Source of the DNA: Chryseobacterium sp. UBA6632
Lineage (GTDB): Bacteria > Bacteroidota > Bacteroidia > Flavobacteriales > Weeksellaceae
Assembly (NCBI GenBank): GCA_002455915.1
Contig: DKLU01000001.1
Location: 1-5,754 of the forward strand
Direction of reading: 5' to 3'
Length of the DNA stretch: 5,754 bases
Numbering within the stretch: position 1 is the first letter of the stretch; each line of letters opens with the position of its first letter. The translations under genes were made by a program, and so were the position numbers. The notes under the pieces are model-generated. The model was given only the letters and a program-made list of their open reading frames with translations. It was not told where the DNA came from and did not search any database. Positions 1 to 5,528 of this stretch are shown piece after piece.

Positions 1-14
1 CGCTCTTCCGATCT
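1..14. other. Illumina adapter remnant at contig end
   Basis: The first 14 bases, CGCTCTTCCGATCT, equal the 3' end of the Illumina TruSeq universal adapter. Read on the minus strand they are AGATCGGAAGAGCG, the start of adapter read-through. They sit at the very edge of the contig and interrupt the lepB reading frame, so they are library sequence and not genome. The base at 14 could be genomic, because the neighbouring bases are also T. The G at the outer end fits the universal (i5-side) adapter better than the index-side one, which continues with CAC after AGAGC. Confidence 0.93.
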
Positions 15-853
15 TTTCCGTTAACGAAAAGTCTTCCGCTTCTCATTTCGAAAGTATCACCTGCTACAGCGACCAATCTCTTTACATAAGGATCTTTTCT
101 GTCAATTGCTGTATGCACAGAATCACGAGGGTAATTGAAAACAACCACATCATTTTTCTGAGGCTTGCTGAATTGGAAAATTCTTTCGTAAGGAAGTTTA
201 ATTCCGTCAACATAAGATTTAGGATCATCTTTAGGATTTCCTTTTTCACCAGTATCCATAATTGTTCCCTGCAAGAAAGGAATCGCTACAGGACGCATTG
301 GCAATCTGTAACCGTAGCTCCATTTATTTACGAAAAGGAAATCACCCACCAATAGTGTTCTTTCCATAGATCCCGTCGGAATTCCGAAAGGTTGTGTTAC
401 AAAAACGTGGATGATGGTTGCAAAAACTACCGCGAAAGTAATAGATCCAACGAAAGTATCTTTCTTTTTTGAATTCTTCTCTTCATCTGTTAAGAAAAGA
501 TCGTTTGCATTTTCATCTTCTAACTCTACGTCTTTACCATAATTCACCGTTGCCATATAAATGAACGGAAAAATTACCGTAAGAAGCTGATCTTTAAAGA
601 GAGTCTTCCCGAATTTTTTCATTAAATATAAATGAAAAACAGACATCATAATGGGTCCCACGATTGGCAAATATGATAAAATTGCCCACCATTTCGGATG
701 TTTCGTCTCTTTTAAAATAATGAAATAATTGTAAAAAGGTATAAAAGCAAAAAGCGGATTATATCCTAATTTCTTGAACAGCTTCCAAGTTGAAGCCCCC
801 ATTAATACAGATAAAATGAGGACGTAGACTGTATAAGTTAAAAAATAGTTCAT
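1..853 (-). CDS. lepB: Signal peptidase I (LepB), 3'-truncated by contig end
   Basis: This is the N-terminal part of type I signal peptidase, the inner-membrane serine protease that cleaves signal peptides from exported proteins. I translated it by hand from the ATG at 853-851 (MNYFLTYTVYVLI...); the frame stays open to base 2. The catalytic serine is S162 in PTGSME. The general-base lysine is K258 in VKRLVAVAGD, followed by the conserved G265-D266. About 130 residues containing several hydrophobic stretches (about 3-22, 30-49, 55-80, 86-103) precede the membrane anchor at about 134-153. E. coli LepB has its serine near residue 90, so this is the extended Bacteroidota form; the N-terminal part resembles a DUF5684-type membrane domain (from memory). 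Residues 121-131 are charged and lysine-rich. Genuine sequence ends near K280; the next four codons (DRKS) are translated adapter. Perhaps 200 or more C-terminal residues are missing. It lies 110 bp downstream of dapB, and I see no clear promoter between them. Confidence 0.95.
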   Translation of the reverse strand, partial: MNYFLTYTVYVLILSVLMGASTWKLFKKLGYNPLFAFIPFYNYFIILKETKHPKWWAILSYLPIVGPIMMSVFHLYLMKKFGKTLFKDQLLTVIFPFIYMATVNYGKDVELEDENANDLFLTDEEKNSKKKDTFVGSITFAVVFATIIHVFVTQPFGIPTGSMERTLLVGDFLFVNKWSYGYRLPMRPVAIPFLQGTIMDTGEKGNPKDDPKSYVDGIKLPYERIFQFSKPQKNDVVVFNYPRDSVHTAIDRKDPYVKRLVAVAGDTFEMRSGRLFVNGKDRKS

Positions 854-882
854 AAATTTTTGTGCCTAATCTATAATATGAA

Positions 883-935
883 TAATTGGTAATAAGCAAT
901 GAGTAATTTTTACTGCTTCCCATTGTTACCAATTA
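883..935. repeat. Interrupted inverted repeat between dapB and lepB
   Basis: The arms TAATTGGTAA (883-892) and TTACCAATTA (926-935) are perfect 10-bp complements. Directly inside them, CAATG (897-901) pairs with CATTG (921-925), and AGTAA (902-906) pairs with TTACT (910-914). The result is a long hairpin with a 4-nt bulge (893-896) and a 6-nt bulge (915-920). No T run follows the stem in the minus direction, so it is not a standard intrinsic terminator for dapB. It could be an mRNA stability or processing element, a weak terminator, or a decayed dispersed repeat. Nothing else is recognisable in this 110-bp spacer. Confidence 0.6.
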
Positions 936-963
936 GTTTGCAATGTAGCGATTTTGTTACAAA

Positions 964-1665
964 TTAAAGTCCCAAAACATCTTTCATTCCGAAATTTCCT
1001 TTCTTTCCGATGATCCATTCTGCAGCAACCACAGCACCAAGTGCAAAACCGTTTCTGTTGTAGGCCGTGTGCTTGATCTCGATTTCATCTACTTCACTTC
1101 TGTAATAAACACTATGTGTACCAGGAACTTCATCTTCACGAATGGCAAAGATTCCCAATTGATTACCTTGTGTTTCGTCTAGTTTCCAAGCTTCAAATTT
1201 CGGATTATGTTTAAAAATTCCTTCTGCGATAGAAATTGCGGTTCCGCTTGGAGCATCCAGTTTATGGATGTGATGAATTTCTTCCAACTGACAAGAGTAT
1301 TCATCCACATTTTTCATTAAATCAGCCAGTTTTTCGTTTAAAGCGAAAAATAAATTAACACCTAAACTAAAATTCGACCCGTATAAAAATGCAGTTCCGT
1401 TATCCACTGCTATTTGTTCAATTTCAGTTTTTCTTTCAAGCCAACCTGTTGTTCCACAGATCACAGGAACTTTATCTTCAAGACAAGCTTTTACATTTTC
1501 GTAAGCTACTTCCGGCAAAGAAAATTCGATGGCAACATCTGCACCGTTCAAATTTTCAGCAGTAGGAGTTTCTTTTAATCGGGCAACCACTTCATGACCT
1601 CTCTTCGTGGCAATTTCATCAATAATTTTGCCCATTTTCCCATATCCTACTAATGCTATTTTCAT
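964..1665 (-). CDS. dapB: 4-hydroxy-tetrahydrodipicolinate reductase (DapB)
   Basis: DapB uses NAD(P)H to reduce 4-hydroxy-tetrahydrodipicolinate to tetrahydrodipicolinate in the cytoplasmic lysine and meso-diaminopimelate pathway, which feeds peptidoglycan synthesis. The 233-residue protein opens with a Rossmann nucleotide-binding loop, GYGKMG (7-12). The conserved GTTGW follows at 71-75 and SNFSLGVN at 97-104. The catalytic signature EIHHIHKLDAPSGTA spans 129-143; H131 and K135 match E. coli H159 and K163, and the PSGTA loop binds substrate. At 233 residues it is shorter than the roughly 270 of E. coli DapB, as is usual in Bacteroidota, with the linker after GYGKMG compact. The ATG at 1665 puts the Rossmann strand right at the N-terminus. 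It ends with TAA. DUF5683 lies 200 bp upstream, so it may have its own promoter, but none matches well: the closest -7-like word is GATCTTTG at 1727-1720 on the minus strand. Confidence 0.97.
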   Translation of the reverse strand: MKIALVGYGKMGKIIDEIATKRGHEVVARLKETPTAENLNGADVAIEFSLPEVAYENVKACLEDKVPVICGTTGWLERKTEIEQIAVDNGTAFLYGSNFSLGVNLFFALNEKLADLMKNVDEYSCQLEEIHHIHKLDAPSGTAISIAEGIFKHNPKFEAWKLDETQGNQLGIFAIREDEVPGTHSVYYRSEVDEIEIKHTAYNRNGFALGAVVAAEWIIGKKGNFGMKDVLGL

Positions 1666-1678
1666 ATTTTATTTATCT

Positions 1679-1692
1679 GCTGTTTAAACAGC
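1679..1692. promoter_or_regulatory. Perfect 14-bp palindrome upstream of dapB
   Basis: GCTGTTTAAACAGC is its own reverse complement over all 14 bases and ends 13 bp before the dapB start codon. The symmetry and position suit a dimeric regulator's operator or a hairpin in the 5' leader. I do not recognise it as the site of a known regulator. The surrounding DNA is AT-rich, so a TTTAAA core is cheap by chance, but the flanking GCTG/CAGC is less so. Confidence 0.35.
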
Positions 1693-1717
1693 TTATTTAT
1701 TTAAAATTCTATTCTAA

Positions 1718-1815
1718 CACAAAGATCGTAAAGATTTTTTCTTTACTACTAAACGTTTTTAAGTTCTCAAAGGCGTTTGACTATGTCGAATCTTCGATTT
1801 CACTTAACAAAGTCC
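1718..1815. repeat. Degenerate intergenic repeat, copy 1
   Basis: This stretch between the DUF5683 gene and dapB carries CACAAAG at 1718-1724, a small hairpin GTAAAG/CTTTAC (1728-1733 with 1741-1746), GCGTTTGACT at 1773-1782, a second hairpin TCGAA/TTCGA (1786-1790 with 1793-1797), and AACAAAGTCCGCGA near 1807-1820. A related layout, CACAAAG followed by GCGTTTCACT, occurs at 5540-5597. Such CACAAAG...GCGTTT...CAAAGT segments are, from memory, scattered through Flavobacteriia intergenic regions. The 64-codon frame crossing this stretch on the plus strand (1653-1847) has no protein-like features. Edges are approximate. Confidence 0.4.
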
Positions 1816-1865
1816 GCGATGATTGGGAGAACAGAATTCATTATTAATTATTATTTACTAATTGT

Positions 1866-2513
1866 CTAGAATCTATAACTTAAACTTAAACCCGTTTTTG
1901 GAGGGTTAATCCCAAAATTATCCTGAATTACGGCAGGCGTGAGTGCAAGATCCGGATCATGGCGACCTTCATAAAGATGGGCATCTACCACAGCATCCAC
2001 AATATTCAGGATATAAATCAACCCTGTGATCGCAATGGCGTAATCTCTCTGTCTTTTGGCTCTGTCCTGTGCATTTCCCAACGCTACTTTATCCAGATTC
2101 GGGTTACTGTCCACGAATTCATTTGGGGTACCGTTAAGCTTGGCAACGTAATATCCACGATATTTTTTATACTGATTATCATTCCAGATGGCAATTCCTG
2201 CTCCCACACCTACAGCACCCCAAACAATCGGAATTTTCCAGTATTTTTTATTATAATATTGTCCTAATCCCGGCAATACAGCAGAATATAAACCTGCTCT
2301 TGTAGGATTAAGCTTTGTGATTTTGGCTTTTTTCAGGATTTTTGCATTCACCTTTTCAATATCCTGTACGATAGACGCTTCAGATTTTGTAGGCTTTTCC
2401 GCAGAGATACTGTCTTTCGGATGGTTTTCTACCCGAATAGTATCGTTGGGATTGACTTGTGAGTATGCCAACGCAAAAATACACAAGAAAAAAGTGAAAA
2501 GTAATTTCTTCAT
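1866..2513 (-). CDS. DUF5683 family exported/membrane protein
   Basis: This 215-residue protein has no known function. Residues 1-18 (MKKLLFTFFLCIFALAYS) form a clear signal peptide, with likely cleavage before Q19. A polar, lysine- and glutamate-rich linker (about 20-65) leads into the DUF5683 core. The core begins KKAKITKLNPTRAGLYSAVLPG and includes the small-residue motif PGLGQYYNKKYWK (81-93). Two hydrophobic segments follow at about 94-110 and 157-176, separated by a charged, tyrosine-rich loop. The C-terminus ends in an alternating GLSLSYRF with a terminal phenylalanine, a pattern seen in some outer-membrane-associated proteins. PGLGQxY resembles motifs of small two-helix membrane domains. 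The ATG directly abuts the parB stop codon (TAA|ATG), so the two are almost certainly cotranscribed and probably translationally coupled. Family assignment rests on recalled sequence similarity; envelope location is inferred from the signal peptide. Confidence 0.85.
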   Translation of the reverse strand: MKKLLFTFFLCIFALAYSQVNPNDTIRVENHPKDSISAEKPTKSEASIVQDIEKVNAKILKKAKITKLNPTRAGLYSAVLPGLGQYYNKKYWKIPIVWGAVGVGAGIAIWNDNQYKKYRGYYVAKLNGTPNEFVDSNPNLDKVALGNAQDRAKRQRDYAIAITGLIYILNIVDAVVDAHLYEGRHDPDLALTPAVIQDNFGINPPKTGLSLSYRF

Positions 2514-3404
2514 TTATTTAATATGAGATAAAATATATTCCAGCTCATCTTCATTTTTGAAGTCCAGAACAATTTTACCTTTTTTACCGTTTCCGGCTGT
2601 TTTTATTTCAACTTTTACATCTAAAATATCTGCAATCGTCTTCTGTGCTCTCTTGTAATTGTTTGAAAGCTCAGCTTTTGCTCTTTTTGCAGCCGGTGAT
2701 TTTGGATTTTTCAATGCAGTTGCTGCCTGCTCAGCCTGGCGCACATTCAGTTTTTCTTTAATGATGATATCAAATAAAACCTGCTGATGTTCTTCGCTTT
2801 CAAGACTGATAATCGCTCTTCCGTGTCCTGCAGAAATTTCTCCGCTACGGATGGCATTCTGAATATCCGGACTTAGCCTCAACAATCGGATAGAGTTTGT
2901 AATGGTACTTCTGTCTTTTCCTACTCTCTGGCTAAGATTTTCCTGAGTTAAACCTACTTCATCCATCAGTCTTTGGTACGTTAATGCAATTTCTATCGCA
3001 TCAAGATCCTCTCTCTGAATATTTTCAACAAGGGCCATTTCCAGCAGCTCCTGATCGTTTACCAAACGAATGTATGCCGGAATAGAAGTTAAACCTGCAA
3101 TTTTTGTTGCTCTGAAACGTCTTTCCCCAGATATAATTTCGAATCTTTCTCCATCTTTTCTTAAAGTAATAGGCTGAATAACCCCTAAACTTCCGATAGA
3201 TTTAGCAAGCTCGTTTAATGCTTTTTCGTCAAAATAAGTTCTTGGCTGAGCCGGATTCGGATAGATATCTTCAAGTGCAACCTCTACGATATTTCCCACA
3301 AATTTATCTGCTCCCTCATCAGTCGCTGAGTTGACAGATGCTTTGGATTCAGCACTTAAAATGGCTCCCAAACCGCGCCCCATAGCTCTTTTTTTGTCCT
3401 TCAT
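2514..3404 (-). CDS. parB: Chromosome partitioning protein ParB (Spo0J family)
   Basis: ParB binds parS sites near the chromosome origin, spreads as a CTP-dependent sliding clamp, and stimulates ParA to drive origin segregation. All expected parts are visible in the 296 residues. The N-terminal RGLGAIL (10-16) is the ParA-activating peptide. The CTP-binding/N-engaging domain contains NPAQPR (50-55), GVIQPI (74-79), GERRFRA (93-99) and ENIQRED (127-133). A helix-turn-helix follows at about 151-176 (LTQENLSQRVGKDRSTITNS), then a linker and a basic/acidic C-terminal dimerisation domain (about 245-296). The first ATG at 3404 gives MKDKKRAMGRGLG; a second ATG at residue 8 would also keep the activating peptide, but the longer start matches what I recall of relatives. 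It lies 76 bp after parA with no promoter match in the gap, so the two form an operon. No parS-like sequence (TGTTTCACGTGAAACA type) is present in this window. Confidence 0.97.
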   Translation of the reverse strand: MKDKKRAMGRGLGAILSAESKASVNSATDEGADKFVGNIVEVALEDIYPNPAQPRTYFDEKALNELAKSIGSLGVIQPITLRKDGERFEIISGERRFRATKIAGLTSIPAYIRLVNDQELLEMALVENIQREDLDAIEIALTYQRLMDEVGLTQENLSQRVGKDRSTITNSIRLLRLSPDIQNAIRSGEISAGHGRAIISLESEEHQQVLFDIIIKEKLNVRQAEQAATALKNPKSPAAKRAKAELSNNYKRAQKTIADILDVKVEIKTAGNGKKGKIVLDFKNEDELEYILSHIK

Positions 3405-3430
3405 AATATAATTGATAAGTGATACATTGT

Positions 3431-3449
3431 AAATGACTTAAAGTCATTT
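3431..3449. repeat. Inverted repeat in the parA-parB spacer
   Basis: AAATGACTT (3431-3439) and AAGTCATTT (3441-3449) are perfect 9-bp complements around a single A, which would form an 8-bp stem with a 3-nt loop. It lies 27 bp before the parB ATG. In the minus direction it is not followed by T residues, so it should not terminate parAB transcription. It may be an operator or an mRNA feature setting the parA:parB ratio; the role is unknown. The sequence is unlike parS. Confidence 0.4.
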
Positions 3450-3480
3450 TTAATTATACCTCTTTCTTAAATTCTAATTT

Positions 3481-4254
3481 TTAATTCTTAACTAATTTCT
3501 CGTTCTTCAACAGCACTTCTTCTGCCAACTGAATATACTGAACGGCTCCTTTACTTTCTGCATCATAGTTCAGAATGCTTTCTCCAAAACTTGGCGCTTC
3601 GCTTAATCTTACATTTCTGCTGATAATCGTTTCGAAAACCATTTCCGGGAAGTGAGAGTTTACTTCTTCTACCACTTGGTTAGACAATCTCAATCTGCTG
3701 TCGTACATCGTCAAAAGCAAACCTTCGATATCTAAATCTTTATTGTGAATCTTCTGAACGTTTTTAATCGTATTCAGCAATTTTCCAAGCCCTTCCAATG
3801 CAAAATATTCACATTGGATAGGAATAATCACAGAATCTGCCGCCGTAAGCGCATTTACAGTAATCAAACCTAAACTCGGTGCACAGTCGATAATGATATA
3901 GTCATAATCATCTCTTACGCTTTCCAATGCTTTTTTAAGCATATATTCACGGTTATCTTTGTCTACAAGCTCGATCTCTGCAGCTACCAAATCAATATGG
4001 GAAGGCACAATATCCAAATTCGGAGTTGCCGTCTGCTTGATACAATTTCTGGTTTCCGCACTGTGTTCCAACAAATTATAAGTGGAATACTGAACATTAT
4101 CTACGCCCAGCCCAGACGTTGCATTTGCCTGAGGATCAGCATCTATAATTAGTATTTTTTTCTCCAATACTCCTAACGCCGCTGCAAGGTTTACAGCCGT
4201 TGTAGTTTTACCTACTCCTCCTTTTTGATTAGCGATACCTATAATTTTTGCCAT
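3481..4254 (-). CDS. parA: Chromosome partitioning ATPase ParA (Soj family)
   Basis: ParA is the nucleoid-binding ATPase that, as an ATP dimer, provides the gradient along which ParB-origin complexes move. The 257-residue protein has the deviant Walker A motif KGGVGKTT (11-18) with the signature lysine K11, Walker A' LIIDADPQANATSGLG (35-50) with D38 and D40, and Walker B YIIIDCAPSLG (119-129). R187/R189 and the later R213/R216 lie where Soj-type ATPases carry DNA-binding arginines. There is no N-terminal helix-turn-helix, so this is the short chromosomal (type Ib-like) form and not a plasmid type Ia protein. I chose the ATG at 4254 (MAKIIGIANQKGG). The frame stays open upstream to 4374, but those 40 residues are hydrophobic, unlike any ParA, and overlap both the promoter (4273-4301) and part of the tonB terminator. 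parB follows after 76 bp. Confidence 0.97.
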   Translation of the reverse strand: MAKIIGIANQKGGVGKTTTAVNLAAALGVLEKKILIIDADPQANATSGLGVDNVQYSTYNLLEHSAETRNCIKQTATPNLDIVPSHIDLVAAEIELVDKDNREYMLKKALESVRDDYDYIIIDCAPSLGLITVNALTAADSVIIPIQCEYFALEGLGKLLNTIKNVQKIHNKDLDIEGLLLTMYDSRLRLSNQVVEEVNSHFPEMVFETIISRNVRLSEAPSFGESILNYDAESKGAVQYIQLAEEVLLKNEKLVKN

Positions 4255-4272
4255 GATTCGAACTTTAAGGCT

Positions 4273-4301
4273 CAAAAATACACATTTTTCCGTGCTCTCA
4301 A
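4273..4301 (-). promoter_or_regulatory. Predicted Bacteroidota promoter for parAB
   Basis: On the minus strand, TTG (4301-4299) is followed after 18 bases by TATTTTTG (4280-4273). This fits the Bacteroidota primary sigma consensus TTG-N17-23-TAnnTTTG exactly. It predicts a transcript start near 4267 and a leader of only about 13 nt before the parA ATG at 4254, with no Shine-Dalgarno sequence, which is common in the phylum. It should drive parA, parB and the DUF5683 gene. Confidence 0.7.
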
Positions 4302-4356
4302 TGAACGGATAAATCGAAATTTGAGTTAAAATATTGTTAACAAGCAATTTAAGAAT

Positions 4357-4394
4357 AAAAAAAATTATCCACAAAAAAAATTCTTTGTGGATAA
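4357..4394 (-). terminator. Rho-independent terminator after tonB
   Basis: Read on the minus strand, an 11-bp perfect stem pairs TTATCCACAAA (from 4394) with TTTGTGGATAA (ending at 4365) around an 8-nt loop. It is directly followed by eight T residues (4364-4357). It begins 24 bp after the tonB stop codon. The stem is AT-rich for a terminator, but its length, the uninterrupted T run and the position make the call strong. It separates tonB transcription from the parAB operon. Confidence 0.85.
4365..4394. promoter_or_regulatory. Inverted pair of perfect DnaA-box sequences
   Basis: TTATCCACA at 4365-4373 matches the standard DnaA box TTATNCACA, and TGTGGATAA at 4386-4394 is the same site on the other strand. 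Their starts are 21 bp apart and they are the two arms of the tonB terminator stem, so the second copy follows automatically from the first. They lie about 65-95 bp upstream of the parA promoter -33 element. No cluster of further perfect boxes is present: TGTGGATAT at 5564-5572 has one mismatch. By itself this does not make an origin. Occupancy by DnaA is untested. Confidence 0.5.
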
Positions 4395-4418
4395 CTATTA
4401 AAATTTATTTCACATTAA

Positions 4419-5267
4419 TTATTCAAACTGCATAGAGATCGGAAATTTAAAATAACTTCTTACCGATTCGCCTTGTTTATTTTTCCCTGGCTTCCATTTT
4501 CCTTTGTTCGAGATCGATTTAATCGTTCTCATCGCTTCACTGTTGAAATCTGCGTCTGCACCATTGGCTTTGATTCCTGAAATCGTTCCGTCGATTTCTA
4601 CAATAAATGTTACTGTAGTTTTCAATACATCCCCGTTTCCTTCAATTCCTGAACCGTCGAAATTATTCATCACTTTAGTTCTGAATGAATTAATACCGCC
4701 TTCAAAAGAAGCTTCAACGGCCAATTCGCTTCCGCCAACAATTGCGTTTTTATCAATTTTAGGAGGCTGCGCTACCGGAATTTGAGGAACCGCAGGTTCT
4801 GTTCCAATAGTTGGTGCTGGCGGAATGTAAGTATCTTTTACAGGCTCTCCTTTGAAATTATTCGTTAAACCAGCCACCGCATCTTCAGGGATTTTTTCCA
4901 CAGGTTTTTCAATCGCATCTTTAGTAGGCTCAGGAACAGAACTATCAAACTGCTTAACATTGGGAGGAGCAACAGGCTGAACCGGCTTTACTATTTCTTT
5001 TGGAGGATCTTTTTCCAAAGGATTATCATCAATAATTACGGGACGATAAACAGGTTCTACGGTTACTCTCGCTTCCTCTTGTTCAAAAGCTGAAATTACG
5101 AATGGTGAAATTGAAATCGCTGCCAATAAACTTACTCCAATAAAAAGTGCTTTGGTTAAAATTTTGTCTGATTCGTTTCTTAAAACATAGGCACCATATT
5201 CTTTATTTCTTTGCTCAAATAAGATTTCATTAAAACGAAATTCCTGGTTTGTTTCTAGTTGTTTCAT
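4419..5267 (-). CDS. tonB: Energy transducer TonB
   Basis: TonB spans the periplasm and passes proton-motive energy from ExbB-ExbD in the inner membrane to outer-membrane TonB-dependent transporters (siderophores, SusC-type receptors). The 282-residue protein has a cytoplasmic N-terminus with FNEILFEQRNKEYGAYVLR (12-30), typical of Bacteroidota TonB, and one transmembrane helix at about 38-60. A proline/lysine/glutamate-rich periplasmic spacer follows (about 71-172, with PPK, KPVQPVAPP and repeated KP/EP pairs). The C-terminal TonB domain (about 188-282) includes TVTFIVEIDGTISGIK (218-233) and KWKPGKNKQGESVR (257-270) and ends FPISMQFE. I start at the ATG at 5267; a GTG immediately before it would add one residue but is a less likely start. 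exbB and exbD are not in the window. Bacteroidota usually have several tonB paralogues, so this may not be the main one. It has a predicted promoter at 5345-5378 and a terminator at 4357-4394, so it is probably monocistronic. Confidence 0.94.
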   Translation of the reverse strand: MKQLETNQEFRFNEILFEQRNKEYGAYVLRNESDKILTKALFIGVSLLAAISISPFVISAFEQEEARVTVEPVYRPVIIDDNPLEKDPPKEIVKPVQPVAPPNVKQFDSSVPEPTKDAIEKPVEKIPEDAVAGLTNNFKGEPVKDTYIPPAPTIGTEPAVPQIPVAQPPKIDKNAIVGGSELAVEASFEGGINSFRTKVMNNFDGSGIEGNGDVLKTTVTFIVEIDGTISGIKANGADADFNSEAMRTIKSISNKGKWKPGKNKQGESVRSYFKFPISMQFE

Positions 5268-5320
5268 CACTATAAATATTTAAACTGTTAAAAAAATTGA
5301 CTATTAACTCTGATAATAAT

Positions 5321-5335
5321 CATCGATATTCGATG
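5321..5335. repeat. Short inverted repeat in the tonB leader
   Basis: CATCGA (5321-5326) and TCGATG (5330-5335) are perfect 6-bp complements around TAT. It lies between the predicted tonB promoter and the start codon, about 54 bp before the ATG. It could be a regulator site or a small leader hairpin. It is too short to be sure, and it does not resemble a Fur box. Confidence 0.25.
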
Positions 5336-5344
5336 TTGTACGTT

Positions 5345-5378
5345 CAAAATTATTGCCAATATTTTGTTAAAAACCCAA
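5345..5378 (-). promoter_or_regulatory. Candidate promoter for tonB
   Basis: On the minus strand, TTG (5378-5376) and TAATTTTG (5352-5345) match the Bacteroidota consensus TTG-N17-23-TAnnTTTG. The 23-base spacer is at the long limit, so this is weaker than the parA promoter. It would start transcription near 5339, leaving a leader of about 70 nt before the tonB ATG. Confidence 0.5.
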
Positions 5379-5528
5379 TTTAAAGCACATTAACAACTGA
5401 ATTTATAAATTTATAGGTAGGTTGAGAGGTAATTTTTTAAATTTATCGTAATGGGAGTTTTGAAGGAATGAAATCTTTTGGTTTGACATTTAAAAATTTT
5501 TCAAATTTGATTTTTAGTATTTTTTTTA
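5379..5528. other. AT-rich intergenic stretch without a gene
   Basis: This is the first part of the 484-bp gene-free region upstream of tonB. It is very AT-rich, has runs of A and T, stops in all frames and no open frame of useful size. It includes a perfect 12-bp palindrome TATAAATTTATA (5404-5415), easily explained by base composition. I see no RNA gene, protein motif or regulator site that I can name. Confidence 0.6.

Noticed and set aside
113..355. Plus-strand 80-codon open frame
   Set aside because: It is antisense to the conserved catalytic part of lepB, whose translation is unambiguous.
1653..1847. Plus-strand 64-codon open frame
   Set aside because: It overlaps the dapB start region and a degenerate repeat, has low-complexity AT-driven residues (F, L, Y, K), no recognisable motif and no promoter.
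1959..2526. Two plus-strand open frames opposite the DUF5683 gene
   Set aside because: They are antisense shadows of a clear signal-peptide-bearing gene and do not look like proteins.
2514..4418. A parS site near parAB
   Set aside because: I looked for the TGTTTCACGTGAAACA-type palindrome and its CACGTG core on both strands and found none in the window. GTTTCACT at 5590-5597 matches only one half-site by chance.
4255..4418. Chromosome origin (oriC) in the tonB-parA spacer
   Set aside because: There are only two DnaA boxes and both are arms of a terminator. No box cluster, no separate unwinding element beyond general AT-richness, and no dnaA or gidA/mnmG neighbour is visible.
4504..4785. Plus-strand 93-codon open frame
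   Set aside because: It is antisense to the TonB C-terminal domain and spacer.
5404..5415. 12-bp palindrome TATAAATTTATA
   Set aside because: It consists only of A and T in very AT-rich DNA, so chance is a sufficient explanation.
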